This document shows positions 21,131 to 31,234 of a DNA stretch of 64,000 bases, one piece after another. Numbering within the stretch: position 1 is the first letter of the stretch; each line of letters starts with the position of its first letter. Origin of the DNA: Blakeslea trispora (Eukaryota; Mucoromycota; Mucoromycetes; Mucorales; Choanephoraceae); assembly GCA_025331445.1 (NCBI GenBank), contig JAIWNE010000080.1, forward strand, positions 83,725-147,724, read 5' to 3'. A model generated the notes under the pieces. That model did no database searches, was not told where the DNA came from, and was given only the letters and a program-made list of their open reading frames with translations. The translations under genes and the position numbers were made by a program.

Positions 21131-22261
21131 ATGATAAATCATACACTTGCTTCTTCAATTGCTGGCTATTTATCTATTGCATGCTGGCTTGTAGTGTTTA
21201 CACCGTAATTGTTTCTTGCCTTTATCTTCTTCATATCTGTTCTCTTAACTTTGTTCCATCTAGACAATTGTGGGAAAATTATCGACGTAAAAGCGGAGAT
21301 GGCTTATCAATGACTTTCTTAGTTATCTGGTTAGCAGGCGATGTTTTTAATTTATTAGGTGTTATTATGCAAGATTTACTTGTAACCATGGTAAGCGCGT
21401 ACTTTTCTTTTGAGTCGTCTTGTGGACCTGAAGCCAACATCTCTCTTTGTAGTTTGTACTTGCTTTGTACTATACAGTGGCGGATATGGGCCTGATATGG
21501 CAGGTCATCTATTATAGACGTACAAGAGATCAACACAACAAACAAATGATATCTGCGGAAGAAGAGATCCTGTCCGACGATCAACAAGAGGAAACAAGCC
21601 GCCTTTTGAACCATGCTCAGCCTATAGATTATGACACTAGCTCTTCAAGAAACCAACAAAGAGACGAAACCAAAGACAAGTCAACTGAAGCGTTTAATAT
21701 CGTTTCAGCTGTTTCTATTATAGCTGTCACTGTATTTTCTTGTTATGCATATTATCGTGCCCATTGGCACAGTCATCGTGACGATCGTGACGAACTCAAC
21801 CGCTTCAACTGGCTACCTCAGTTGATGGGATGGTCAAGTGCAGTCTTATACGTGGGCAGTCGGGTACCTCAAATTTTGAAAAATTGGAGAAACAAAAGTA
21901 CAGAAGGACTAAGCTTTGGCATGTTCTTATGTGCTGTTATGGGGAATGTATTCTTTACTTCAGTAAGTGGCTTGTTCTTTTGCACCAAAGAACCAGTGAA
22001 ATGATGCTTACTTATTTTCCCTCTTTTGTATCTTTATGCTGCTTTAGTCTATTTTTTTAAAGTCCACTCAACTAGACTATATCATTGTCAATCTTTCTTG
22101 GATTGTTGGAAGTTGTGGCACTCTTTTGTTTGATTTTGTTGTAAGTTTCACAAAAAAAAGTTATGTCGATCCCTTTTTTTAATTCTGCCCTTTTATGGAA
22201 ATAGATTTTCCTTCAATTCTTTGCGTATGATAACGAAAGAAAAGACAAGATTGCTGTATAG
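21131..22261 (+). CDS. PQ-loop vacuolar basic amino-acid transporter (YPQ/SLC66A1 type)
   Basis: Five exons: 21131..21204, 21264..21390, 21453..21962, 22048..22140 and 22205..22261, giving 286 residues. The first PQ-loop is formed across the first intron (V-F-T-P|Q-L-W-E-N-Y, near residue 25), the second is V-G-S-R-V-P-Q-I-L-K-N-W near residue 205. Both are followed by the conserved K/S-x-[GE]-G-L-S motif (KSGDGLS, KSTEGLS). Seven membrane helices can be traced, with a charged loop at about residues 85-145 that contains a dileucine (ETSRLL). Fungal Ypq proteins and human PQLC2 export cationic amino acids from the vacuole or lysosome. Exon 4 could instead start at 22063, also in frame; I chose 22048 because it keeps the SIFLKS helix start. 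The substrate is inferred from the family. Confidence 0.88.
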
Positions 22262-22865
22262 ACCGTTATACCCCTCTCATCCCCCTCTCATTTGTGGCCT
22301 TCTAGAGGCTCAAGTGAAACTGACTTGAAATAAATTATCTGATTAACTCAAGTTACAAGGTCTATTGAAGACTGTTACTAAATATACTATCTTTGAGTAA
22401 ATTTGAAAGCAATGGATACAGTTGATGTAGAAACGTTTAGGGAAAACAGGTTCAATCAAAATGGCGCAGCTTTTTTTTTCTTTTTAGAAGAAATCCCTTG
22501 AGCTTGTCTAGCGAACAAATAGTCGTAGTCAAGAGGCATAATGTTTCAAGAAGAGACTTCATAAGCTGTATAACGTTATTTTTAAGAAACAATAACTTTT
22601 TCCAAGAAGTTGTGCTACTATTGCACTCACCAGCTAATAGTGATGACTGACCCCATTGATTTTTGAAAGTGCATCTTGTTTGATGGACATTTCTAGAAAG
22701 TGCTGAAATAGAAAAGTTGACATGTAATTTAGTCACATGTTACTATTATTAGGCTCTGCTGTTTTCAGCTTTATGAACACTGTATACAATATTCCATCAA
22801 AAGGCAATGACTTGATTGCAATCGATTAAAATAATCACCAAAATGATGTATATTAGTGGACTTAT
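22262..22865. other. Intergenic between PQ-loop gene and inverted repeat
   Basis: About 600 bp, AT-rich, no gene recognised. A minus-strand frame (22736..22452) has no family resemblance. Confidence 0.5.
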
Positions 22866-22978
22866 AATTCTCCATAAAAGCAGTGCCTTTTTTCTATTTG
22901 GATTGTAACTGCTATGGTATTAATTGAGCTAGTTGGTTGAGTTTACAACTAATTTGCGTTTTTTATTATTGTTGCTGA

Positions 22979-22980
<2 letters not shown>

Positions 22981-23075
<95 letters not shown>

Positions 23076-23076
23076 G
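22981..23076 (+). repeat. (TTG)32 triplet array upstream of secreted-protein gene A
   Basis: Thirty-two perfect TTG units counted, flanked on both sides by GACATTG-like sequence. The array ends 192 bp before the start codon at 23268. It reads as long poly-Leu, poly-Asn or poly-Thr frames on different frames and strands; those are artefacts of the repeat. Confidence 0.95.
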
Positions 23077-23180
23077 ACATTGCTTTCAATAATGAAATCA
23101 ACAAATATTTTGATAGTACCCATAGCAAGCTATACCTGTCATCACGAAGCAACTTTCCTTCTCTTTTTTTTCCTATCTTT

Positions 23181-23189
23181 ATATAAATA
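23181..23189 (+). promoter_or_regulatory. TATA-like element of secreted-protein gene A
   Basis: ATATAAATA about 80 bp before the ATG at 23268, in a T-rich context; the same element occurs at the same distance in the inverted copy (30107-30121 region). Confidence 0.5.
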
Positions 23190-23267
23190 CTTGCGCCTTT
23201 TTTCATCAAAGCTTTTTACATTCGATCACATCTGATTACCTTCGACCGCATTCAGTAACGAAATAAT

Positions 23268-23825
23268 ATGAAGTTCTCATCTGCCTTGATCTCTGCTACC
23301 TTGTTGGCCACTGCTGTCTTTGCCGCTCCTGAGCCTCAAGCCCCTGCCTCTGCCTCTGCCTCGGAAATGTCTGTTGCCTCTGAATTCTCTGCTGCCTCTA
23401 TGTCTGCTGCCTCTGAATTTGCCTCTGCCTCTGCCAGTGCTATGTATGATGTTAATGCTTCCATGGATATTGCTAACCTCTTGAAAGAAGGCGGTGTTAA
23501 GAAATACGATGATGATGACTACCACCATGGCGATTACCATGACTACGACGATCACCATGACCACGACGATTACTATGGCCACGGTGATAAGAAGGACGAT
23601 GGTATGATCTATGTTGTTGGATCTGAACACAAGCACGATTTTTGTAATTACCTTACTCAAACATTTATCACGAGCCTTTTTGATAAAAATGGTATCAGTT
23701 CTACGACATTCCAACCTGCAGGGATCACTGTGAATGATCAATCTGGCCGTGTTGAAACCCTCAATGCTCTTAATATTCTTTTCAACCACTTCTCTGAACT
23801 TTGTAAAACGTCAAGACGTCAATAA
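23268..23825 (+). CDS. Secreted Ser/Ala- and His/Asp-rich protein, copy A
   Basis: Single coding exon, 185 residues. The signal peptide MKFSSALISATLLATAVFA is followed by A-P-E-P, a typical cleavage site. Then come a low-complexity Ala/Ser/Met/Glu segment (about 27-60), a KK pair at 78-79, and a His/Asp/Tyr-rich stretch (80-107, H-H-D-H-D type) that could bind metal ions. The C-terminal domain (113-185) has two cysteines, C126 and C179. I do not recognise the family. An 83-bp intron-like segment (23838..23920, GTAAGT..GATAG) lies 12 bp after the stop, in the 3' UTR. The signal peptide and layout suggest an extracellular or wall protein; no enzymatic motif is visible. Its paralogue is at 29371..30030. 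Confidence 0.85.
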   Translation: MKFSSALISATLLATAVFAAPEPQAPASASASEMSVASEFSAASMSAASEFASASASAMYDVNASMDIANLLKEGGVKKYDDDDYHHGDYHDYDDHHDHDDYYGHGDKKDDGMIYVVGSEHKHDFCNYLTQTFITSLFDKNGISSTTFQPAGITVNDQSGRVETLNALNILFNHFSELCKTSRRQ

Positions 23826-24032
23826 TCCTTTTGCCAAGTAAGTTACTTGCATCCAGACTATCCATATCTCAGCGTGCTCTAACCTGCTCTTTGTCTACTC
23901 TTTTTTTTTTCTTTTGATAGTCACATAAAATCATAGATCTCGCTTGTGCTTGGAGCCTTTCCATTAGGAAGACGCTCATATGATTGTCTTTATTTATTAC
24001 ATATTTCTTAATTAATAAAAGAGGAATTTCAA

Positions 24033-24920
24033 AAGTAAAATATACATTGTTTATTGTTTAGTCAGAAATTAAATGTAAATGTCGGATTGGCTTGTCTTTT
24101 ATTTGAGTTGCACTTTGTCTTGTGTTGTTGCTTTGCGTAGAAGTAAATTGTTATACTAAATGGCCTAGTTAGGAGTTCTTTGGAATGTGGTAAAAGGTAT
24201 TTTAGTTGAAGACTTAGTTCTTCAAGAAAGAAATCAGCTCTGCAAGGCAATAAATACGTGCTTGTGTCTCAGGTTTTGGGGTTACAAAGACTTGTCAGCA
24301 TGCTTTTATATACCAAGCTTTGTTTTCGTAATATCTATTACTTTTCATAGTTGCAGTAAATATACAGTCGAATCCCGAGGTAATGTTGTTCCCTGTGCCA
24401 GAAAAGCGCACAGTTACCTGGGGGTTATTGTTCGATTTAAGCACTTTGTGTCATACTTCATATTTTGTCAAGAAGCAAATGTCTAAATAAAATCTTAAAA
24501 AGTTTTGATGTGTCTAGACATTTTTTAAAAAGTGTTGTGCTCTTAGATAGTACATATAACGGGTATTTCAGGTTCAAAGGCATTTACTATTACAGTTAGG
24601 GTGTGAATCAAAAGGTTGCCATTATCTCAAAATTGACATAGTTGACGGTAACACTAACTTTATCAAATTGGATTTTATGATAAAAGAAAAGAAGGATTTA
24701 TCATACAAGTCTAATTCCTGTAGACACAATAGTTCATTAATGCCTAATCAAGAGATTGCTATACATCGGACGAACACCTCTTGTAGAAGTTGAAAATATA
24801 AAATAATCATGAAATTAGGACAGTCTACAACAACCTCATGCGCTCACTTTTTTCTAAAAACATCTATTTTTTAACTACGACCCATTTCTTGCATTGGCCT
24901 TCTACTATAAGCATTCAAAC
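24033..24920. other. Spacer inside the inverted repeat, no gene
   Basis: AT-rich, with several short A/T runs. A fragment near 24366-24378 (tcgaatcccgagg) resembles a tRNA T-arm but no tRNA body surrounds it. Nothing else recognised. Confidence 0.5.
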
Positions 24921-25352
24921 ATGAGTATCCAAAGCGAATTCAGAAGCAATTCATGCGGGTTTGCTTGTCTTTCAAAAAATGGTTGTAAGAGACAGAGAGT
25001 TTTTGAAAAAGTGAGTATGCGAAATGTTACTCGAATAGAAATGAGCTTTTTAACTTAATCATTGTTTCTGTAGTTGTTGATACCTAAATGCAAGAGCCAT
25101 GCAATTCGTTTGTCATTGATACTTACTGTGGTATTGATGCAAGTTTACCAGCAGAGCACTGTCAATATATGGCTTTATTCCTTTGGAGCAGACAAAAATA
25201 GTCCAAATTACTTGAGCACCAATGTAGTTTGTTCAGATATCACTGCTACTATTTCTGTTGTATCCACGCAGCAGTTGCCCAAGATATATAAAACATCATG
25301 TAATAAAAAACAAGCAGTTTACATTGAGTTTCAAACCATATTTATACATTGA
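24921..25352 (+). CDS. Doubtful two-exon small gene
   Basis: An ATG at 24921 opens a 30-codon exon (24921..25010) ending at a GTGAGT donor. After a 63-bp intron-like segment with a T-rich tract and TAG acceptor, the frame continues at 25074 to a stop at 25352, giving 122 residues. The second exon starts with a hydrophobic stretch (LSLILTVVLMQVY). No family is recognised and coding bias is weak, so it may be a decayed gene or chance. I list it because the splice signals and the frame agree. Confidence 0.22.
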
Positions 25353-25784
25353 ATAAATGTAGGTATAGAATGATTTATGCAGCAAATTACTCCACTTTGC
25401 CTCATTAGTCTCCCACAAAAAATAAGAATAAATGTAAACATTCAAATGATTGTCACCTTCACTTTTTTTTAAATAGAAGCTGACCAATGGATGCACAAGC
25501 TTGTTGCATAGTGCAACATACGAGGTATACCAAAGATGATTAGAGATAGCCTTCGTATTGATTTCCAGTTGAGTTTGTTGCTGTAGCTATGAATTTATTT
25601 GTCTCAATGCTAAACCTTAAGAAGTCGTAGGCAGAATAATTTCTCAAACTTATCGAGATTTTTTTTCCGATCTCAGATCTTGGGTAACACAAATATACTT
25701 TTTGACGTATTTAACAGATGGCTATTTTATTTACTTATAAACATGAAGTCATAATGACCTCTTTTCCATAATATTTATTTACAT
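25353..25784. other. Catalase 3' flank
   Basis: About 430 bp of AT-rich DNA next to the catalase stop codon. It probably contains the polyadenylation region for the minus-strand gene. No gene seen. Confidence 0.5.
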
Positions 25785-27286
25785 TTATTGCTTAGCTTTA
25801 GATAAAGCCTTTTCAACACGAGCACGATAGTCGGGATCGGCGCGTTCAAACATTGCTAAGGCCTTGTCAACAATTTCCTGCTTACAAAGAACAAGCTCCT
25901 CAACAATATTCTCAGCCAAATCGTTCTTGTCTTCTTCGCTCATAAGACGATACAAGTTTCCGGGTTGTACAAAATCATCATCAGTTACTTGGTAACTGAA
26001 TCTACCAGTCATGCCTTCAACTTCTTCAGGAGCAAATGTCGATCCAACAATGTTGTTCTGAACAGGTCCTCCTAAAGAATTGGGACCGTAGTTTGGACTA
26101 GAGCCACCATTGTCATTGACAGCCATGAAACCATCACGCTGGTAATTGTTGACAGGAGCAATAGGACGATTGATGGGAATCTGATGATAGTTGACACCAA
26201 GACGGTATCGGTGAGCATCGGGGTAGGAAAACAAACGACCTTGCAACATGCGATCAGCTGAAACATCAATACCAGGCACCAAATGAGAAGGTGAGAAAGC
26301 AACTTGTTCAGTTTCTGCAAAGTAATTCTCAGGATTTCTATTCAAGGTGAATGTACCAACAGGAATAAGAGGGTAATCCTTGTGTGGCCAGACCTTAGTT
26401 ACATCAAAAATATTCCAGCGATACTTCTTTGCATCTTCAGGCTCCATTACTTGGAAAAAGACATCCCAAGAAGGATAATCACCACGCTCAATTGCCTCAA
26501 ACATATCTCTGGTAGCATAGTCAGGGTCAGAGCCTTCTAGTTCGAGAGCTTGTTTGGCCTTCAAGTTCTTGCTACCTTGCTTGCACTTGAAATGCCACTT
26601 AAAGTACTTGAATTTACCATTGTTATCTACCAACTTGAAGGTATGGGAGCCATAGCCATGCATAAATCGAAAGCCATCAGGAGTGCCATAATTTGACATC
26701 AGAACAGTAACTTGATGTAAAGATTCAGGAACTGATGTGTAAAAGTCCCACTTGGCTTCAGGGTTCTTTAGATTGCTCTTGGGGTCACGCTTTTGGGTAT
26801 GAATGAAGTCTGGGAACTTGGAAGGGTCGCGAATAAAAAAGACGGGTGTATTGTTGCCAACAACATCAAAGTTACCTTCTTCAGTATAGAATTTAAGGGA
26901 GAATCCTCGAGGATCACGAGCAGTGTCTGCACTACCCTTTTCACCACCAACTGTTGAGAAACGGGCAAACATGGGAGTCTTTTTACCAATACCATTCAAA
27001 AACTTGGCCTTTGTGAGGTGAGATACATCATGTGTAACAACTATAAGCTAGTCAGAATATGCATACACTCGGTCTTATATTCAAGGTGCTTACCGAATTC
27101 ACCATGAGCACCAGCACCCTTGGCATGAACAACTCGCTCAGGAATACGCTCTCTATCAAAGTGAGAGAGCTTATCAATTAAATGGAAATCAGAGATGAGG
27201 ATAGGGCCATGAACACCTGCAGTAATAGATGTTTGATCGTTGTCGACAGGCAAGCCAGTAGAAGTAGTTAAGATAGGGTTAGACAT
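25785..27286 (-). CDS. Monofunctional haem catalase
   Basis: Two exons on the minus strand: 27094..27286 and 25785..27040, joined across a 53-bp intron (G|TT, Val65), giving 482 residues, the size of small-subunit catalases. The catalytic His is in RVVHAKGAG (H54), the catalytic Asn in [10 protein letters not shown] (N127), and the proximal haem Tyr in [14 protein letters not shown] (Y337). [25 protein letters not shown] and NYQRDG are also present, so all residues needed for 2 H2O2 -> O2 + 2 H2O are intact. The C-terminus is SKAKQ; there is no PTS1 tripeptide. A TATA-like element lies about 60 bp before the ATG (near 27340-27352). The gene sits in the spacer between two inverted copies of a secreted-protein gene. 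Confidence 0.95.
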
Positions 27287-29163
27287 AGTGAATTAATACA
27301 AGTAAAAGTTGAAGAAAGAAGCTTTTTGAAGGGCAACGCATTTATTATATATCCATCAAAGTTTGTTGTTTCACAAAGGCAGGTGCAATGGTGGATTGTC
27401 TCATAGACGCTATAATACTAGCCAATCAGTGATTTATGACAAAGCAACTGTGAAAAGAAAGGAATGACGTATAATGGACTTTATTCCGACAAACGACTAG
27501 CTTTTGCAAAGCTGATGTTCAGCATACAATAAAAATGTCAGATGGTGCTTGCCTATGGAAAGCAAATTTTGGGATAATCAAGCATGTCATCTTCCTCTCA
27601 TCACAGGTTGCTATGTTTGAGCATTGAATTATTTAAGGATACTAGTAATAAGACTAGATTGCTGAATCAAAAGAACACATAACTTATAGGGAAAGAATGA
27701 CGAATGATTTTTGAGATTGCTATGTCGCAACACTTTTAAAAAGGCAATCGAACTTTATGGAAGAATCGATTATCCATTCATGTAGAGTAAGCATCAATTG
27801 TGCATAACTGTATACATTTGACATCTATACACTAACGATTGTGTCTTTTAAATTCCGTTGGTAAACCATAAAGTATTTACTTCATCAATACGAAAAAAAC
27901 AGGGAATTTTTTGTACATTTCAGCTATTAAGAAAGCGATTTTGCAAACAGATGTGATTTGACAAATTACAATAAACACTTGACTATTGTTTCTCCCTGCT
28001 TTTGTTAAAGGACTTTAATCCAGCATCTACCTATTAGTCGTTTGCCTTTCATCGTATTGTTGACTTCAACATTTCAAAAGAGTGTTGCTTTTTTTGTTTT
28101 TACTCTGAGCAGGTTTAGTTGCATAAAGGGATTTCGAGCACAAAACTAGTATATCGCTATTTTCTGATAGAAGTGTATTGATTGTTGTTGCTATGGATAT
28201 AAGAAAGCGAATGTTCATCTTCTTTTCAAACATAAAAGGATTATCCGATATGCTTGCTTTGCGCTTTCTGATACTATGGGGGGCAACAAAGGTAGACAAG
28301 CCAAGCAAAAAAAAAAAAGCGCACACACTTTGTTGAAGCTACATATCCTTTTACTATTGGTATTAATGAAAGCACTTTGCTTAAGTATAGCGTGTCCGTT
28401 TTATGTGTGTTAATTTTTCTAGATATTTTGAGATGTTGATTCAAACTGAAAGTTGAATGTCTCCAATAGAAATATTTTGTTATGTAGTTTGTAATCAGAA
28501 ATCTCTTCCCGAAATGTCTTGTTTTTATTGCCACCAATATTTGCAAATTTACCTCCTCACAAGACTGTGACAAAAGAAAACCAAAATGCCATCAAAAATG
28601 AATGTTTCAATAAAAGAAACCTAACTATATCCTCTTGCTTTTTAGATTCGACTAATGATATGATTTTATCTTGAGATGTAGTACATGTATTCAAATTATT
28701 ATATTCTTTCAGGTAGCTTTATTTTAGCTTTTTAGATGACTAAAGAAATTTATAACAACGAAGAAAAAAGAAGTGAGCTACGCATGTACAGTAGAATAGT
28801 CTCTATTCATGCATTTTCAATCAACATTAAATATCAGAGTAACCATTTTACTGAATTAGGAAGTCAGGCTTTGGTTGCCTTGATTCAAAAACAATCATCA
28901 GAGCTTGCCATTCTATTTTTTAAAACTTTGGATCAACGAGTAGATATACTCTGTATCTTAAAAGAAAAGTAGTATATCATCGTATTTAGTGAGTGGTGTA
29001 TCTAGCAACTTTCCAACATGTTTCATTCGAATTGTAGTATTTCTCATAACTTTACGTCAAATAGTGTCCACCAACTTTTGTAAAACATCTTTTAGCCATA
29101 AAGTATGTACCTCTCATTTGGCACAGTTTGATTTGAAAATGATTCTTTTGTGTTTACTTTTGA
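27287..29163. other. Catalase upstream region and spacer, no gene
   Basis: About 1.9 kb of AT-rich DNA. The first 100 bp next to the catalase start are its promoter. No further gene or repeat recognised; open frames are short and without family resemblance. Confidence 0.5.
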
Positions 29164-29370
29164 TTGAAATTCCTCTTTTATTAATTAAGAAATATGTAAT
29201 AAATAAAGACAATCATATGAGCGTCTTCCTAATGGAAAGGCTCCAAGCACAAGCGAGATCTATGATTTTATGTGACTATCAAAAGAAAAAAAAAGGAGTA
29301 GACAAAGAGCAGGTTAGAGCACGCTGAGATATGGATAGCCTGGATGCAAGTAACTTACTTAGCGAGTGAA

Positions 29371-30030
29371 CTAATGGGAAATATGCTTGTGATGATAGCT
29401 CTTCTCACAACGCTTAATGATGTTAGAGAGTACACGAAGAAAATCAACAATCAAATTGTCTTGGGATTCTTGTGCAGGAGTTCTAGTTCCAGTGGAGGAG
29501 ATAGCGTTGTTCAAAACTTGTGTGAATGGGCGTCCTGCAATTGGTGTTACTGATTCAATACCTGAGAGCAACTTAGCAGTCTCTTCGACTAAGTCCCCAT
29601 AAAAGAAAAAGCCAGAGCTTAAGCCTTTCAAGGGATCGTTCAATCCACCTTGGCCAAAAGTATTAGTTTCTTTATACTTTTGGTTGACAATTCTACAAAC
29701 GGCAGATTCAGCGCTGGATTGGTCGAGAACAACATAAATATCGTTTTTGCTCTTGTCATCATGGTGGTCGTCATGGTGATCATCATGGTCCCATTCCTTT
29801 TCATCATCGTGACCCCATTCCTTGTCGTCTTCATCATCGTCAGCTCTCTTTTGTAAGAGTTGAACAATGTCCATAGCGCTGGCAGAGGCAGAGGCGAATT
29901 CAGAGACAGCAGACATAGAGGCAACAGACATTTCCGAGGCAGAGGCAGAGGCAGGGGCTTGAGGCTCAGGAGCGGCAAAGACAGCAGTGGCCAACAAGGT
30001 AGCAGAGATCAAGGCAGATGAGAACTTCAT
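29371..30030 (-). CDS. Secreted Ser/Ala- and His/Asp-rich protein, copy B
   Basis: Single coding exon, 219 residues. The first 38 residues (signal peptide plus Ala/Ser-rich start) are the same as in copy A. Then the proteins part: B has a shorter Ala/Ser segment, LLQKRADDD with a dibasic KR at 61-62 (a good Kex2-type site), an acidic/His stretch (63-93), IYVV, and a C-terminal domain with C112 and C208. The ends LRVLSNIIKRCEKS (B) and LNILFNHFSELCKTS (A) are similar enough to suggest common origin, but the part between the two cysteines differs in length (95 versus 52 residues) and sequence. An 83-bp intron-like segment (29276..29358) lies in the 3' UTR, as in A. Family and function unknown. 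Confidence 0.85.
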   Translation of the reverse strand: MKFSSALISATLLATAVFAAPEPQAPASASASEMSVASMSAVSEFASASASAMDIVQLLQKRADDDEDDKEWGHDDEKEWDHDDHHDDHHDDKSKNDIYVVLDQSSAESAVCRIVNQKYKETNTFGQGGLNDPLKGLSSGFFFYGDLVEETAKLLSGIESVTPIAGRPFTQVLNNAISSTGTRTPAQESQDNLIVDFLRVLSNIIKRCEKSYHHKHISH

Positions 30031-30106
30031 ATTATTTCGTTACTGAATGCGGTCGAAGGTAATCAGATGTGATCGAATGTAAAAAGCTTTGATGAAAAAA
30101 GGCGCA

Positions 30107-30121
30107 AGTATTTATATAAAG
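30107..30121 (-). promoter_or_regulatory. TATA-like element of secreted-protein gene B
   Basis: TATTTATATAAAGAT on the plus strand, i.e. ATCTTTATATAAATA on the gene's strand, about 80-90 bp upstream of the ATG at 30030, the same spacing as in copy A. Confidence 0.5.
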
Positions 30122-30221
30122 ATAGGAAAAAAAAGAGAAGGAAAGTTGCTTCGTGATGACAGGTATAGCTTGCTATGGGTACTATCAAAATATTTGTTGA
30201 TTTCATTATTGAAAGCAATGT

Positions 30222-30322
<101 letters not shown>

Positions 30323-30435
30323 TCAGCAACAATAATAAAAAACGCAAATTAGTTGTAAACTCAACCAACTAGCTCAATTAATACCATAGCAGTTACAATC
30401 CAAATAGAAAAAAGGCACTGCTTTTATGGAGAATT

Positions 30436-31234
30436 TTGTTATTTTTTTAGAAACATTTCATACATAAAAAATTTAGAGAAAATTCACTTGAAGCACAAAA
30501 GCTCATGAAAATAGCAAACGTCGCTTTTTCTGCTCTGCTAGCTTGACTTGATCATCTTTATTATCAAAACCAAATATAGCTTTTAGTATTAACAGCGTTT
30601 TTATATGTGTTTTGTGTATAAATTGTTTGAATATATTGACACTATGCATGCTAAAGTCGGAACAGCCAACAGTCGCTTTATGTTTCGCAGTGGAAAGTCC
30701 CACATCGATCTTATTACAAACTGATGTTTATGAAGAGTGCTGAACTTTTGGCTTCATCGACTTGCGACTTTATCTTCTCTAATTCTATTACTTTTTTACA
30801 ACACTCTATTCATGATTTCTTTGCGAGCTTCTTCCTGGCTTGCATAAAATATAAAAGCTTTTAAGCATTGATAGATCTTCTAGTGATATATGTACCAGTA
30901 GCTACTTTGCTTACAATGTATGATTGATTGAGTCTTCAATATAATCCTGAGAAGTCGCTCACACGCTGAACATACTAGGCAAAAGCGTTTCTTGCAGAAA
31001 CACTGAGCTGATATAAATGCATATTTATTTACTTTGATACAAAGTAACCATTTTACTAAGCTTACTCAATGAAACAACAATAATGTTTGTATGCTCTTAC
31101 TACATGCCTTTTCAATTCTTACTCTTGAAGTATATTCCTTTGCCCAAATATTCACTCAGGTAAACAAAGAGTCTCAAAAGACTCTCTAGCTGGAAATAAA
31201 AAAAAACAATTTTCTTTTATTCTTACGCTAAACT
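30436..31234. other. Intergenic with a decayed coding fragment on the minus strand
   Basis: On the minus strand, 30850..30503 reads as pieces of protein-like sequence: IELEKIKSQVDEAKSSALFI, then after stops and a frame change VGLSTAKHKATVGCSDFS.. and LILKAIFGFDNKDDQVKLAE, ending at a stop. It looks like the tail of a broken gene or transposon protein of unknown family. The rest, up to the SAF4 start at 31235, is AT-rich promoter sequence. Confidence 0.35.

Larger units (their letters stand above)
22866..24032 (+). repeat. Left arm of the large inverted repeat
   Basis: About 1,170 bp whose reverse complement recurs at 29164..30435. The arm holds a triplet array, a promoter and a complete secreted-protein gene. 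From the left edge (aattctccataaaag) to about codon 38 of the gene the two arms read the same apart from one triplet unit; the 3' flank after the stop is also nearly the same (one A/G change seen). Only the central coding part differs strongly. Confidence 0.93.

Noticed and set aside
22981..23076. Possible CRISPR-like repeat array
   Set aside because: There are no spacers; it is an uninterrupted triplet microsatellite in a fungal genome.
22929..23235. Long poly-Leu, poly-Asn and poly-Thr open frames over the triplet arrays (also at 30063-30372)
   Set aside because: They are translations of a pure TTG/CAA array in different frames; the array lies in the promoter of the secreted-protein genes.
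23277..23789. 170-codon minus-strand frame opposite secreted-protein gene A
   Set aside because: Its repetitive Arg/Gly and Val/Ile content mirrors the codons of the real gene; it has no independent support.
24360..24385. tRNA T-arm-like sequence (tcgaatcccgagg)
   Set aside because: No acceptor stem, D-arm or anticodon arm can be folded around it, and the first T-loop base does not fit.
26630..26660. Met-His-Gly-Tyr-Gly in catalase (His in place of Asn seen in animal enzymes) as loss of the catalytic Asn
   Set aside because: The catalytic Asn is the one in VVGNNTP, which is present; the MHGYG position varies among catalases.
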